From AP-15 sp035252905 (lineage in GTDB: Bacteria; Pseudomonadota; Alphaproteobacteria; ATCC43930; CGMCC-115725), in the NCBI GenBank assembly GCA_035252905.1, contig DATFCQ010000294.1:1-5265 (forward strand): DNA of 5,265 bases. Reading direction: 5' to 3'. Of the stretch, positions 1 to 4,858 are shown in pieces. Numbering within the stretch: the first letter of the stretch is position 1; every line of letters starts with the position of its first letter. Below the pieces are notes generated by a model. It was not told the origin of the DNA. It saw only the letters and a program-made list of their open reading frames with translations, and ran no database searches. Both the position numbers and the translations under genes were made by a program.

Positions 1-129
1 TATTGCCTCTTCCACACCACCGAGCAGATCATCGACGCCTGTTGCGACGCCTGGAACCGGCTGCTCGCTAACACCGGCCGCATCCGATCCCTGTGCTCCT
101 ATCCCTGGCTCGAACAGGTCAAAATCTAA
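1..129 (+). CDS. IS630-family transposase, C-terminal end (partial)
   Basis: The first 129 bases read as 42 codons and a TAA stop in one frame. The peptide contains HTTEQIIDACCDAWNRL and ends in SYPWLEQVKI, the typical extreme C-terminus of IS630/Tc1-mariner type DDE transposases, which lies after the last catalytic acidic residue. None of the catalytic residues is inside the window, so activity cannot be judged. The gene runs on the plus strand, opposite to the amidase remnant it has interrupted. The stop lies only about 10 bases before the likely IS end, which is usual for this family. Family recognition is from the sequence pattern; the exact element is not identified. Confidence 0.8.
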   Translation, partial: YCLFHTTEQIIDACCDAWNRLLANTGRIRSLCSYPWLEQVKI

Positions 130-143
130 TCAGGTTGGTATTA
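1..143 (+). mobile_element. IS630-family insertion sequence, right end (partial)
   Basis: The amidase reading frame on the minus strand stays recognisable up to about base 143 and then runs into a short nonsense tail and a stop inside the transposase gene, which marks the element boundary at about 139-143. IS630 elements insert at TA and duplicate it; TA dinucleotides are present at 139-140 and 142-143, so the end cannot be fixed to one base without the left inverted repeat, which is outside the window. Confidence 0.6.
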
Positions 144-487
144 ACATCGTGGATCTCAGCGCCGAGCCCCTGCAGGATGCAGGAGACATGCTCTAGCGCG
201 GCCGTGACCTCGGCATCGGCCGGCAGGTCGGCCTGATGGAAATGCCGGATGAAGCCGATGCGCAGCGTGCGCGCGCCATACTCTCGCGAGCTCGCATGAT
301 GCCCGGTCGGCGCGGCGGCGCTGCCGGGATCGTATGGATCATGACCAGCGATGACCTCCAGCATCAGCGCGGTATCGCCAACCGTGCGCGCCAGAGGCCC
401 GACATGATCGAGCGTAAAGGATAGCGGAAAGATGCCGCGCCGCGACACCAGGCCATAGATCGGCTTGAGGCCGACAATCTGGCTCAT
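143..487 (-). pseudogene. Amidase (amidase signature family), internal fragment
   Basis: About 115 codons match the middle of amidase-signature enzymes (the GatA/amidase superfamily that hydrolyses amide bonds): it opens with VGLKPIYGLVSRRGIFPLS and continues with LDHVGPLARTVGDTALMLEV and AGHDPYDPGSAA, a block found just after the catalytic Ser-cisSer-Lys region. The N-terminal third, with the catalytic lysine and both serines, is missing, and the C-terminal half is cut off by the IS630 element. The fragment therefore cannot be active. Its first ATG overlaps the stop of the MFS gene as ATGA, but this M is not a family start, so the overlap is probably a deletion junction. The order MFS then amidase in one direction suggests they once formed a transcription unit. 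Confidence 0.85.
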
Positions 488-2103
488 GGATCGACATTGA
501 GGTAACGCGACACTTGCGGCGGTTCGTCGCCGCGGTGCATCGCAACGGCACGAGCGAGTGCCGCACGGTCAGCCTCATCCAGCCGGAATTCTTCGCGCAG
601 GTGCTCGGTCCAGGACTCCATAGCCCAGAACTCTGTCCAGCGATCCGGGCGCGCGACGTCCTCGTAGAGCCTCCACACAAGGGCGCCGGCGCGCAGCCGG
701 ACCTGGCAGACCTCCCGCATGACGGCGAGGAAAGCGTCGCGGTTAGCAGGATCTACTCGGTAGTGGACTGCCTCCAGCACCCGGCCGGACTCGGAGTTCA
801 GGAGCGTAGTGAGCGCTGGCGCCGGGGCCTGAGGCCGGGGCAGTCGGACAACGAGCATCTTCTTCGCCCATGATATTGCTATAGCGGGCACGAAAGTGCT
901 GAGCCGCCACGGTCGCACCACTATCGCGGCCAGGGCACCGGTCACGGCACAGAGCGCAAGGGCTATTGGCACGCTCAGGCGGGTCCCCACCCCTCCCCAC
1001 AGGGCGGAGCCGATCGCTTGCGCGCCGAAGCACGACAGCTGGAACACGCCAAGCGCTCGAGCGCGAGCCCAGGCCGGCGTGGACATCTGTGCGACCACAC
1101 CCACGGTGGTGCCCGCCACCAGCCAGGCCGCGCCGAAGAGCAACACCGCGACGGCCGCCGCTACCCAGTGCCGGCCAACGCCGAGCAGGGCCATGGCTGC
1201 GTAGGCCACAAGCGAGGCGGTGAGCACCAGCCGTCCCGGCGAGAGGCGCTCGCGGAGCGCCGGCAGCGCCATGCTGGCGAGGACAGCGCCGCCGCCGGCC
1301 GTGCCCAGCATCAAACCAAACGCCACCGGACCGAGACCCAGCCCCTTGCGCACCACCAGCGGTAGGAGGGCCCAGACGGCAGAGGCGAAGAAGAAGAACG
1401 CGCAAGCGCGCAGGATGGCCACGCGCATAGTTGGCATGGCGATAGCGAAACGCAGCCCGGCGCGCATCGCGGACTGCATGCGCTCCGGGGGGAGATCGGC
1501 GCGGCGTGGCGCGGGCCGGTGCCAAGCGAGCAGCGCCCAGAGCAGCGCAAGAAAACCGAGAGCGTTCAAGGAGAAAGTCGCTGCGGGGCCGGCCGTCGCC
1601 ATGACCACGCCCCCGAGCGCCGGGCCGAACGCGCGCGCCAGGTTGAAGCCGACGCCGTTCAGCGCGATCGCCTGCACCAGATCTTCGCGCGGCACCAACT
1701 CAGGTATGGCCGCCGCCCAGGCCGGGAAGATCACGGCGGTGCCCGCGCCGATAACGAAGGTCAGGAGCAGCAGACCCCATGCGCCGAGGAGACCTATCGC
1801 GGCTAGCCCGGTGAGCAGCAGTCCGGCCCCGGCAATCCAGATCTGGGCCGCGATCAGCGTGAGGCGGCGGTCCAGGATGTCGGCCAGCGCACCGCCGGGC
1901 AGGGCGAAAAGAAACACCGGGAGCATGGCGGCCGCCTGCACCAGACTGACCATCATCGGCGAGGGGGCCAGCGAAGTCATCAGCCATCCGGCGCCGGTGT
2001 TCTGGATCCACAGTCCGGTGTTGCTGGCTAAAGTAGCAATCCAGAGGGCACGGAACGTAGGATGGCGGAGCGGGGCAAAGGCTACGGTTGGGGTTGATGG
2101 CAT
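484..2103 (-). CDS. MFS transporter (MFS_3/EntS-like) with C-terminal ABM-like domain
   Basis: This encodes a 539-residue inner-membrane exporter of the major facilitator superfamily. The N-terminus (LRHPTFRALWIATLASNTGL, then GAGWLMTSLAPSPMMVSLVQ) and the loop 2-3 motif GGALADILDRR at residues 70-80 are typical of the MFS_3 group that includes the enterobactin exporter EntS. Hydrophobic segments continue to about residue 400, enough for around twelve helices. Residues about 425-539 form a soluble tail (EAVHYRVDPANRDAFLAVMR, then FWAMESWTEHLREEF and HRGDEPPQVSRYL) like the ABM-type domain often fused to this group. The length fits an intact family member. The ATG at 2103 is chosen because the family N-terminus starts about ten residues later; its Shine-Dalgarno is weak. 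The substrate cannot be read from the sequence. Confidence 0.93.
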   Translation of the reverse strand: MPSTPTVAFAPLRHPTFRALWIATLASNTGLWIQNTGAGWLMTSLAPSPMMVSLVQAAAMLPVFLFALPGGALADILDRRLTLIAAQIWIAGAGLLLTGLAAIGLLGAWGLLLLTFVIGAGTAVIFPAWAAAIPELVPREDLVQAIALNGVGFNLARAFGPALGGVVMATAGPAATFSLNALGFLALLWALLAWHRPAPRRADLPPERMQSAMRAGLRFAIAMPTMRVAILRACAFFFFASAVWALLPLVVRKGLGLGPVAFGLMLGTAGGGAVLASMALPALRERLSPGRLVLTASLVAYAAMALLGVGRHWVAAAVAVLLFGAAWLVAGTTVGVVAQMSTPAWARARALGVFQLSCFGAQAIGSALWGGVGTRLSVPIALALCAVTGALAAIVVRPWRLSTFVPAIAISWAKKMLVVRLPRPQAPAPALTTLLNSESGRVLEAVHYRVDPANRDAFLAVMREVCQVRLRAGALVWRLYEDVARPDRWTEFWAMESWTEHLREEFRLDEADRAALARAVAMHRGDEPPQVSRYLNVDP

Positions 2104-2244
2104 GGCACTGACACGGCGGCAGGGAAGGTATGACGAGCAAGCCGAGCGCTATGGAGCCCTGTGAGGAAGGGAGATGCTCAACCCACTCGCCAGTTGGTTA
2201 ACAGCCCGCGGCCGGTCGTCGACGGCAAGGTCTACAGAGACCCC

Positions 2245-2326
2245 TCAGCGCACGCCGAACGCGCCCGGCACGTCGTACTCGATGCTGTCGGGGCCTGCGG
2301 CGGGGTCCGGTAGCCCCTCGGGCGGA
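2245..2326 (-). other. Possible out-of-frame tail of the 140-residue gene
   Basis: Immediately after the TGA of the upstream gene on the same strand, the neighbouring frame continues as DPPEGLPDPAAGPDSIEY and closes with DVPGAFGVR and a TGA at 2245-2247. It reads like a normal acidic, proline-rich C-terminus and follows the last residues of the preceding gene one frame away. One lost base near 2330 would account for it. The remaining part of the 2104-2326 gap shows no gene, only the short leader of the MFS gene. Confidence 0.3.
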
Positions 2327-2749
2327 TCAGTCCGTTCGACCGATAACAAGCTCGCGGACGAGCTTAAGCACGTATGCCCGCTCAGGAGCCGACAAGGGTC
2401 TGCCCAGCTCGGCCTCCTTCTGCCGTTCCACCTCCGCAACGGCGCGCTCGATCCGCTCGGCGCGCTCGGCGGCTGCCTGCTTGTGCATCAGAGCGAGCCG
2501 GGCGCAGAGCGCGTCGGCAACTTTTTTCGGATCGGCACCACGTAAGGCGGTCAAGTCCTCGTCGGCGCCAATAAAGGCAAATCCGATCGACTCGGCATCC
2601 CAGTCCGTCACCAAGATCTGCCGATCGTCGCCATCGATGACGAGCGTGTCCTCGTCCTTCCAGTAGATCGTGGCAGGCTGCCCGTGAAAGGTCACCTCAA
2701 TCGTTTGACCTTCCACGACTGTCGGTGGGGCCAAGATCAGGTCGGGCAT
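2327..2749 (-). CDS. Hypothetical protein, third gene of the partition operon
   Basis: I do not recognise this 140-residue protein. Residues 1-60 look like a small beta-rich domain (EVTFHGQPATIYWKDEDTLV, then DRQILVTDW). Residues 75-115 are a charged, alanine-rich helix of coiled-coil character (HKQAAAERAERIERAVAEVE), followed by a short helix ending in LVRELVIGRTD. There is no signal peptide or membrane segment, so it should be cytoplasmic. The start is well supported: AAGGAGAG lies 5-12 bases before the ATG. It begins 31 bases after the stop of the ribbon-helix-helix gene, on the same strand, so it is probably the last gene of the parA operon and may serve plasmid maintenance; that role is only inferred from position. 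Confidence 0.75.
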   Translation of the reverse strand: MPDLILAPPTVVEGQTIEVTFHGQPATIYWKDEDTLVIDGDDRQILVTDWDAESIGFAFIGADEDLTALRGADPKKVADALCARLALMHKQAAAERAERIERAVAEVERQKEAELGRPLSAPERAYVLKLVRELVIGRTD

Positions 2750-2780
2750 TGCTCTCTCCTTCGTCCTTCACGGCTTGCTC

Positions 2781-3047
2781 TCATGCTATCGGCGGCTTCC
2801 CGTATTTCTGGAACAGGGCGTTCAGGGCCTCAGTCATCAAACTCTGCTGTGTCATGTCGAGTTCGGCGGCGAGAATCCGGAGTTGGCGCTTCGCTGCCGC
2901 GGTCGCCCAGGAGGGTAGCGCCATCCGTCCGACCCGATCAGGCCGCGGCGGCGGGCTCGGGGATTGGTCGACTGCCGGGGTGTCCAGCGGCTCTGAGAAA
3001 ACGCCGGTTGTGCCGAGCTTCGCGTGTTTCGATGTCCCGCCTTTCAT
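2781..3047 (-). CDS. Ribbon-helix-helix DNA-binding protein, ParA partner
   Basis: An 88-residue protein with a disordered, proline-rich N-terminus (residues 1-42, with SPSPPPRPDR) and a C-terminal ribbon-helix-helix domain: a predicted strand near ALPSWATAAAKRQLRI (43-58) and two helices, ILAAELDMTQQSLMTEALNA and LFQKYG. Such proteins bind short DNA repeats as dimers and act as the centromere-binding and repressor partner of a ParA ATPase, as ParG does. The ATG overlaps the parA stop as ATGA, so translation is probably coupled. Candidate target sites are the TGATAT repeats around parA. The family is clear from the pattern; the partner role is inferred from gene order. Confidence 0.8.
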   Translation of the reverse strand: MKGGTSKHAKLGTTGVFSEPLDTPAVDQSPSPPPRPDRVGRMALPSWATAAAKRQLRILAAELDMTQQSLMTEALNALFQKYGKPPIA

Positions 3048-3680
3048 GCCGCTGCGCCCTTTCGTCCTCTGCCATCAAGTAGCCGGGTGATATGGTGATA
3101 TAGGCTCTCGACCTCTTGCGCCGCGGCTCCTTCGGGCTCGTACTCGTGAACGGAGCGCCCATTGATGACCGCATGGCTGTAGGCCACGCGCTGATGCAGC
3201 ACCGTCTCGACAACCCGAATCCCCCGCCGCTCCAAGGTGGCGCGTGCCTCTTCTGCCAGCCGCCCCCTGGGCGCCGCGTTGATGACGATGGCGGCCGGCT
3301 TCCGTGCGGCTGTCGTGATGGCGATCGTCGAGGCGACCGCATCGAGGTCGAAACGGGCGGGTCGGACAGGAATCAGCACATAATCCGACGCTGTTGCGGC
3401 CAGAGCCGCGGCCTCATCGCTATGCGGTGCGGTGTCGACAACGATCAGGTCAACACCCGCGGCATTGGCTTTCGCCAGCAAAGTGGGAAGCTGCCGCGAA
3501 TCAGCCGCGACCACATCGAGGCGACGCTCGGCGGGCCGGCTCTCATTCCGGCGGATCGTGCTGCGCTGCGGATCAGGGTCTATCAGCGCCACCCGTCGGC
3601 GGCGCAGACGGCGAGATGGACGGCGATCGTGCTCTTTCCGCTGCCGCCCTTCTGCGAGATAGTCGCGATGGTCTTCCCAT
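3044..3680 (-). pseudogene. parA: ParA-family partition ATPase, broken by two frame shifts
   Basis: ParA ATPases bind ATP and nucleoid DNA and move plasmids through their centromere-binding partner. Three parts of one ParA lie in three frames. The likely start ATG (3680-3678, after AGGG) opens one frame. The deviant Walker A KGGSGKS (3631-3651) with TIATISQ before it and TIAVHLAVCAADGWR after it lies in a second, which has a TAG shortly upstream and no start codon. From 3592 the third frame runs VALIDPDPQRSTIRR, then Walker B LIVVDTAPHSD, then ASDYVLIPVRPARFDLDAV, to the stop at 3044. Adding one G in ATGGGAAG would join start and Walker A. The second break fits loss of one copy of GGGTGGC at 3588-3594, or one lost G. 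A GTG at 3592 could start only a product without Walker A, so ParA is inactive unless these are sequencing errors. Confidence 0.85.
3083..3104. repeat. TGATAT direct repeats at the parA 3' end
   Basis: The plus strand has TGATATGG directly followed by TGATATAG, an 8-bp period, inside the last codons of parA. The 13-mer CCGGGTGATATGG (3083-3095) recurs exactly in front of parA at 3694-3706. The placement suggests binding sites for the ribbon-helix-helix partner, although here they also encode protein, so chance or coding constraint is possible. Confidence 0.45.
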
Positions 3681-3681
3681 C

Positions 3682-3722
3682 ATCACCCTATATCCGGGTG
3701 ATATGGCGACGGGATGATATGG
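3682..3722 (-). promoter_or_regulatory. Operator or centromere-like repeats at the parA start
   Basis: Two TGATATGG copies (3699-3706 and 3715-3722) stand 16 bp apart, twice the 8-bp period seen at the other end of parA. The first overlaps a perfect inverted repeat ATCACCC-N7-GGGTGAT (3682-3702) that reaches the parA start codon. Short, evenly spaced repeats over the leader are typical of sites through which partition proteins repress their own operon, and they may also be the centromere. A CTGACA box at 3731-3726 could be a -35 element, but I see no convincing -10. Confidence 0.5.
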
Positions 3723-3768
3723 CAGTGTCAGGCTGTTCTCGGCAGTCGTGCGGCGCCGCCCTGGACAC

Positions 3769-3792
3769 AAAAAATCCCCGCCAATGGCGGGG
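3769..3792 (-). terminator. Rho-independent terminator upstream of parA
   Basis: On the minus strand a hairpin CCCCGCC-ATT-GGCGGGG (7-bp stem) is followed by ATTTTTT. It ends leftward transcripts just before the parA promoter region and so shields parA from read-through. Confidence 0.75.
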
Positions 3793-3820
3793 CTAGGTTG
3801 GAGACGAAACATCCACAGGA

Positions 3821-3847
3821 TGAGACATGGTCTCACCCTCTGAGATA
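3821..3847. promoter_or_regulatory. Operator candidate: palindrome plus copy 1 of an 18-bp element
   Basis: TGAGAC-ATG-GTCTCA (3821-3835) is a perfect 6+6 palindrome. It overlaps GTCTCA-CCC-TCTGAGATA (3830-3847), which matches 15 of 18 bases of a second element at 4825-4842; both contain the inverted repeat TCTCA-N5-TGAGA. On the minus strand GTGAGA (3836-3831) and GATGTT 17 bp further could be a weak promoter, similar in layout to the one at the second copy. This points to a dimeric repressor acting at both sites; its gene is not in the window. Confidence 0.45.
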
Positions 3848-3882
3848 ATGCATGCGATCCCGGCGGCGGTCCACATAAACGT

Positions 3883-3910
3883 AAAGAGCCCCGCCGGCGA
3901 GGGCGGGGCT
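3883..3910 (-). terminator. GC-rich terminator hairpin, copy 1
   Basis: Arms AGCCCCGCC and GGCGGGGCT (9-bp stem, 6-base loop; 3887-3910) are followed on the minus strand by CTTTAC, a weak U-tract. All 24 bases are identical to the hairpin at 4862-4885. Between this hairpin and the next one (3911-4050) I see no convincing gene. Confidence 0.6.
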
Positions 3911-4050
3911 ACTCGGAAGGGTCGGATGCGAGCAGGCCGAGCGCTTGCGGAGCGGCCACCCATCGGAAGAGGTATGATACGCCCAATCTACTTTCGCATC
4001 TGGCAAACGCACGCGACTCTGACGAGGTTCTACTCTCATTGTCCGCTTAC

Positions 4051-4080
4051 AGACAAAGAGCCTGCACGGTAGCGAGGCTC
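4051..4080 (-). terminator. Terminator of the two-peptide operon
   Basis: On the minus strand GAGCCT and AGGCTC pair across an 11-base loop, followed by TTTGTCTGT. The hairpin begins nine bases after the stop codon of the 41-residue gene, the right place for the end of that operon. The U-tract is imperfect. Confidence 0.55.
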
Positions 4081-4088
4081 TATGTCCC

Positions 4089-4214
4089 CTATAACCGTGG
4101 ATATTGGCCGCCTTTAGCCTTCCTCCCGGCCCATCGCCCGGATACTGCGCAAATCAGCTCGCCGGCGACAAAAATGACCACGGCGACCATACCCAGGAGG
4201 ACCGTGTCGATCAT
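4089..4214 (-). CDS. Small single-helix membrane protein (41 aa)
   Basis: A tiny gene below usual gene-calling length. The product begins MID, then has one uninterrupted hydrophobic stretch, TVLLGMVAVVIFVAGELICA (residues 4-23), and ends in a basic tail with RWAGRKAK. The positive charges after the helix suggest the N-terminus outside and the tail in the cytoplasm. The start is strongly supported: a perfect AGGAGG lies 7 bases before the ATG. The ATG overlaps the stop of the preceding small gene as ATGA, so the two are translated together, and a terminator hairpin follows nine bases after the TAG. I do not recognise a family. Small membrane toxin, phage-type lysis or exclusion peptide, or regulator of a membrane complex are all possible; none can be chosen from the sequence. 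Confidence 0.65.
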   Translation of the reverse strand: MIDTVLLGMVAVVIFVAGELICAVSGRWAGRKAKGGQYPRL

Positions 4215-4309
4215 CGAGCCGCCTCCTGCGCTTCGCGCCCGGGTTTTAGATCCTCAATAGCCTCAAACATGGCGGCGAGTGCGACGGCGATGAGGTGAAT
4301 TAAGCACAT
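4211..4309 (-). CDS. Small hydrophobic peptide gene (32 aa), first of a pair
   Basis: The product starts MCLIHLIAVALAAMFEAIED and continues LKPGREAQEAAR: a short hydrophobic N-terminal helix (residues 2-14) followed by a charged, amphipathic part. It may insert in, or lie on, the membrane. The chosen ATG at 4309 has AGGGGGAG just upstream (AGGGGG with a 5-base gap); an in-frame GTG further up would add 18 residues but has no Shine-Dalgarno. Its TGA overlaps the ATG of the 41-residue gene. The last codons contain that gene's AGGAGG, so the C-terminus may be shaped by that need. No family recognised. Confidence 0.58.
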   Translation of the reverse strand: MCLIHLIAVALAAMFEAIEDLKPGREAQEAAR

Positions 4310-4378
4310 GCTCTCCCCCTCGATGCGCTCGGAAGGTTCTGCGCTTCCGTCTGCCGGGAGCGCCACAGCGGCGAGTGC

Positions 4379-4422
4379 ATTTTACGACATTAAGGGGATC
4401 GCCACGTGTGAAATCGTTCACA
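4379..4422 (-). promoter_or_regulatory. Promoter with CRP/FNR-type site, class II layout
   Basis: TGTGA-AATCGT-TCACA (4407-4422 on the plus strand) is an exact match to the core of the CRP consensus TGTGA-N6-TCACA. On the minus strand TAAAAT (4384-4379) is a good -10 box. With the start of transcription at about 4372 the site is centred near -42, where class II activators overlap the -35 position; no good -35 hexamer is present, as expected of an activator-dependent promoter. The leader to the 32-codon gene would be about 63 nt. Confidence 0.5.
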
Positions 4423-4600
4423 ATACGTTGTTATTTTTCTCTCCAGTTGATAAGTTTTCGAAGATGCTCGGTATAGGGGCTATTCTGACAGAAAGAGCCA
4501 TGCCTCGCGATGAGGCTTCCAGAGTGCGGCGGATCAGACGACGGCGCTGTTCTTCAGTAAACGGAGTGCGGGTGCGCGGTGCCGATTCGTTCTCGCTGCG
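4418..4600 (-). other. Open frame without a start, possible gene relic
   Basis: Right after a terminator, one minus-strand frame stays open for 60 codons. It contains RTPFTEEQRRRLIRRTLEAS, which looks like two amphipathic helices of a DNA-binding or regulatory protein. The only ATG (4501) comes late and would leave 27 residues, with no Shine-Dalgarno. It may be a decayed small gene, or a chance frame. The stop lies inside the TGTGA-N6-TCACA site, so the end of any such gene has been taken over by regulatory sequence. Confidence 0.25.
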
Positions 4601-4628
4601 AAAAAAAGCCCCCGCCTGATGCGGGGGC
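4601..4628 (-). terminator. Strong rho-independent terminator
   Basis: Minus strand GCCCCCGC-ATCAG-GCGGGGGC (8-bp perfect stem) is followed by seven T. This is the best terminator in the window and separates the candidate RNA unit on its right from the small-peptide operon on its left. Confidence 0.85.
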
Positions 4629-4683
4629 AGTGTCCCATTCCTGTTCAGCCGATCAACGGACGCGGTCCCGCTGGGTTCCGCAC

Positions 4684-4797
4684 AAAAAGCCCCGCCGGCG
4701 AGCGCGATATTCTATTCTTCTGTGCGGGTGGCGCCCCAGTCCTGCTACCGCCTGCCACCGTGGGGGCGGGCCTCACGGCGCAGAACCAGAGCGCCAT
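4684..4797 (-). ncRNA. Candidate ~110-nt structured RNA, C4/CI-like antisense RNA
   Basis: A promoter-like pair (4831-4804) precedes, and a GC-rich element plus five T (4700-4684) ends, a stretch of about 114 bases with several nested inverted repeats. These are GGCGC-N9-GCGCC (4795-4777), GGTGGC pairing with GCCACC (4759-4754 with 4732-4727, 21-base loop), and CCGCACA pairing with TGTGCGG around the end (4727-4721 with 4684-4678). The core reads GGTGGCAGGCGGTAGCAGG and then ACTGGGGCGCC. From memory this resembles the C4 antisense RNA of phage P1 and the related P4 CI RNA, which act by pairing with a nearby mRNA or leader. The open frames on both strands here look like shadows of the structure. 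The element identification is inferred and unverified; the terminator arm is partly degenerate. Confidence 0.35.
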
Positions 4798-4802
4798 CCA
4801 CA

Positions 4803-4842
4803 GAATATCATTTGACCGATATTCGTCTCAATTTCTGAGATA
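4803..4842 (-). promoter_or_regulatory. Promoter with two inverted-repeat operators
   Basis: Minus-strand TTGAGA (4831-4826) and GATATT (4809-4804), 16 bp apart, form a plausible sigma70-type promoter with a start near 4797. The -35 box lies in GTCTCA-ATT-TCTGAGATA (4825-4842), the second copy of the 18-bp element found at 3830-3847. The -10 box lies in a perfect inverted repeat GAATATC-N8-GATATTC (4803-4824). A regulator on either site would block the polymerase. On the plus strand TTGACC (4812-4817) could be a -35 for opposite transcription, but its -10 is poor. Confidence 0.5.
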
Positions 4843-4858
4843 GAGCTTTGCAACGACG

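Noticed and set aside
1220..2164. Long plus-strand open frame of 314 codons across the MFS gene
   Set aside because: It lies opposite the clear MFS transporter, is very rich in Arg, Ala, Pro and Ser, and shows no domain; GC-rich genes often have such open shadows.
3726..3731. CTGACA as parA -35 box
   Set aside because: No -10 hexamer with fair match at 15-19 bases; kept only as a remark.
3116..3796. Plus-strand open frame of 226 codons across parA
   Set aside because: Antisense to recognisable ParA motifs, no family features, and the frame runs through the operator repeats and a terminator hairpin.
3793..3876. Minus-strand mini-ORF of 27 codons (MWTAAGIACIIS..., inner ATG at 3828) ending at the terminator
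   Set aside because: Only a weak AGGGTGAG before the inner ATG and an operator palindrome over the start; too short to judge without homologues.
3833..4039. Minus-strand ORF of 68 codons between terminators
   Set aside because: Poor Shine-Dalgarno, mixed basic composition, and it reads straight through the terminator hairpin at 3887-3910. An alternative frame ending just before that hairpin (WVAAPQALGLLASDPSE) looks better but has no start.
4308..4619. Plus-strand ORF of 103 codons
   Set aside because: It starts without a Shine-Dalgarno, is antisense to the two-peptide leader, and ends inside a terminator hairpin; no protein-like segment beyond chance.
4619..4843. Plus-strand ORF of 74 codons over the candidate RNA
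   Set aside because: It crosses two hairpins and the promoter region; such frames are common shadows of structured RNA elements.
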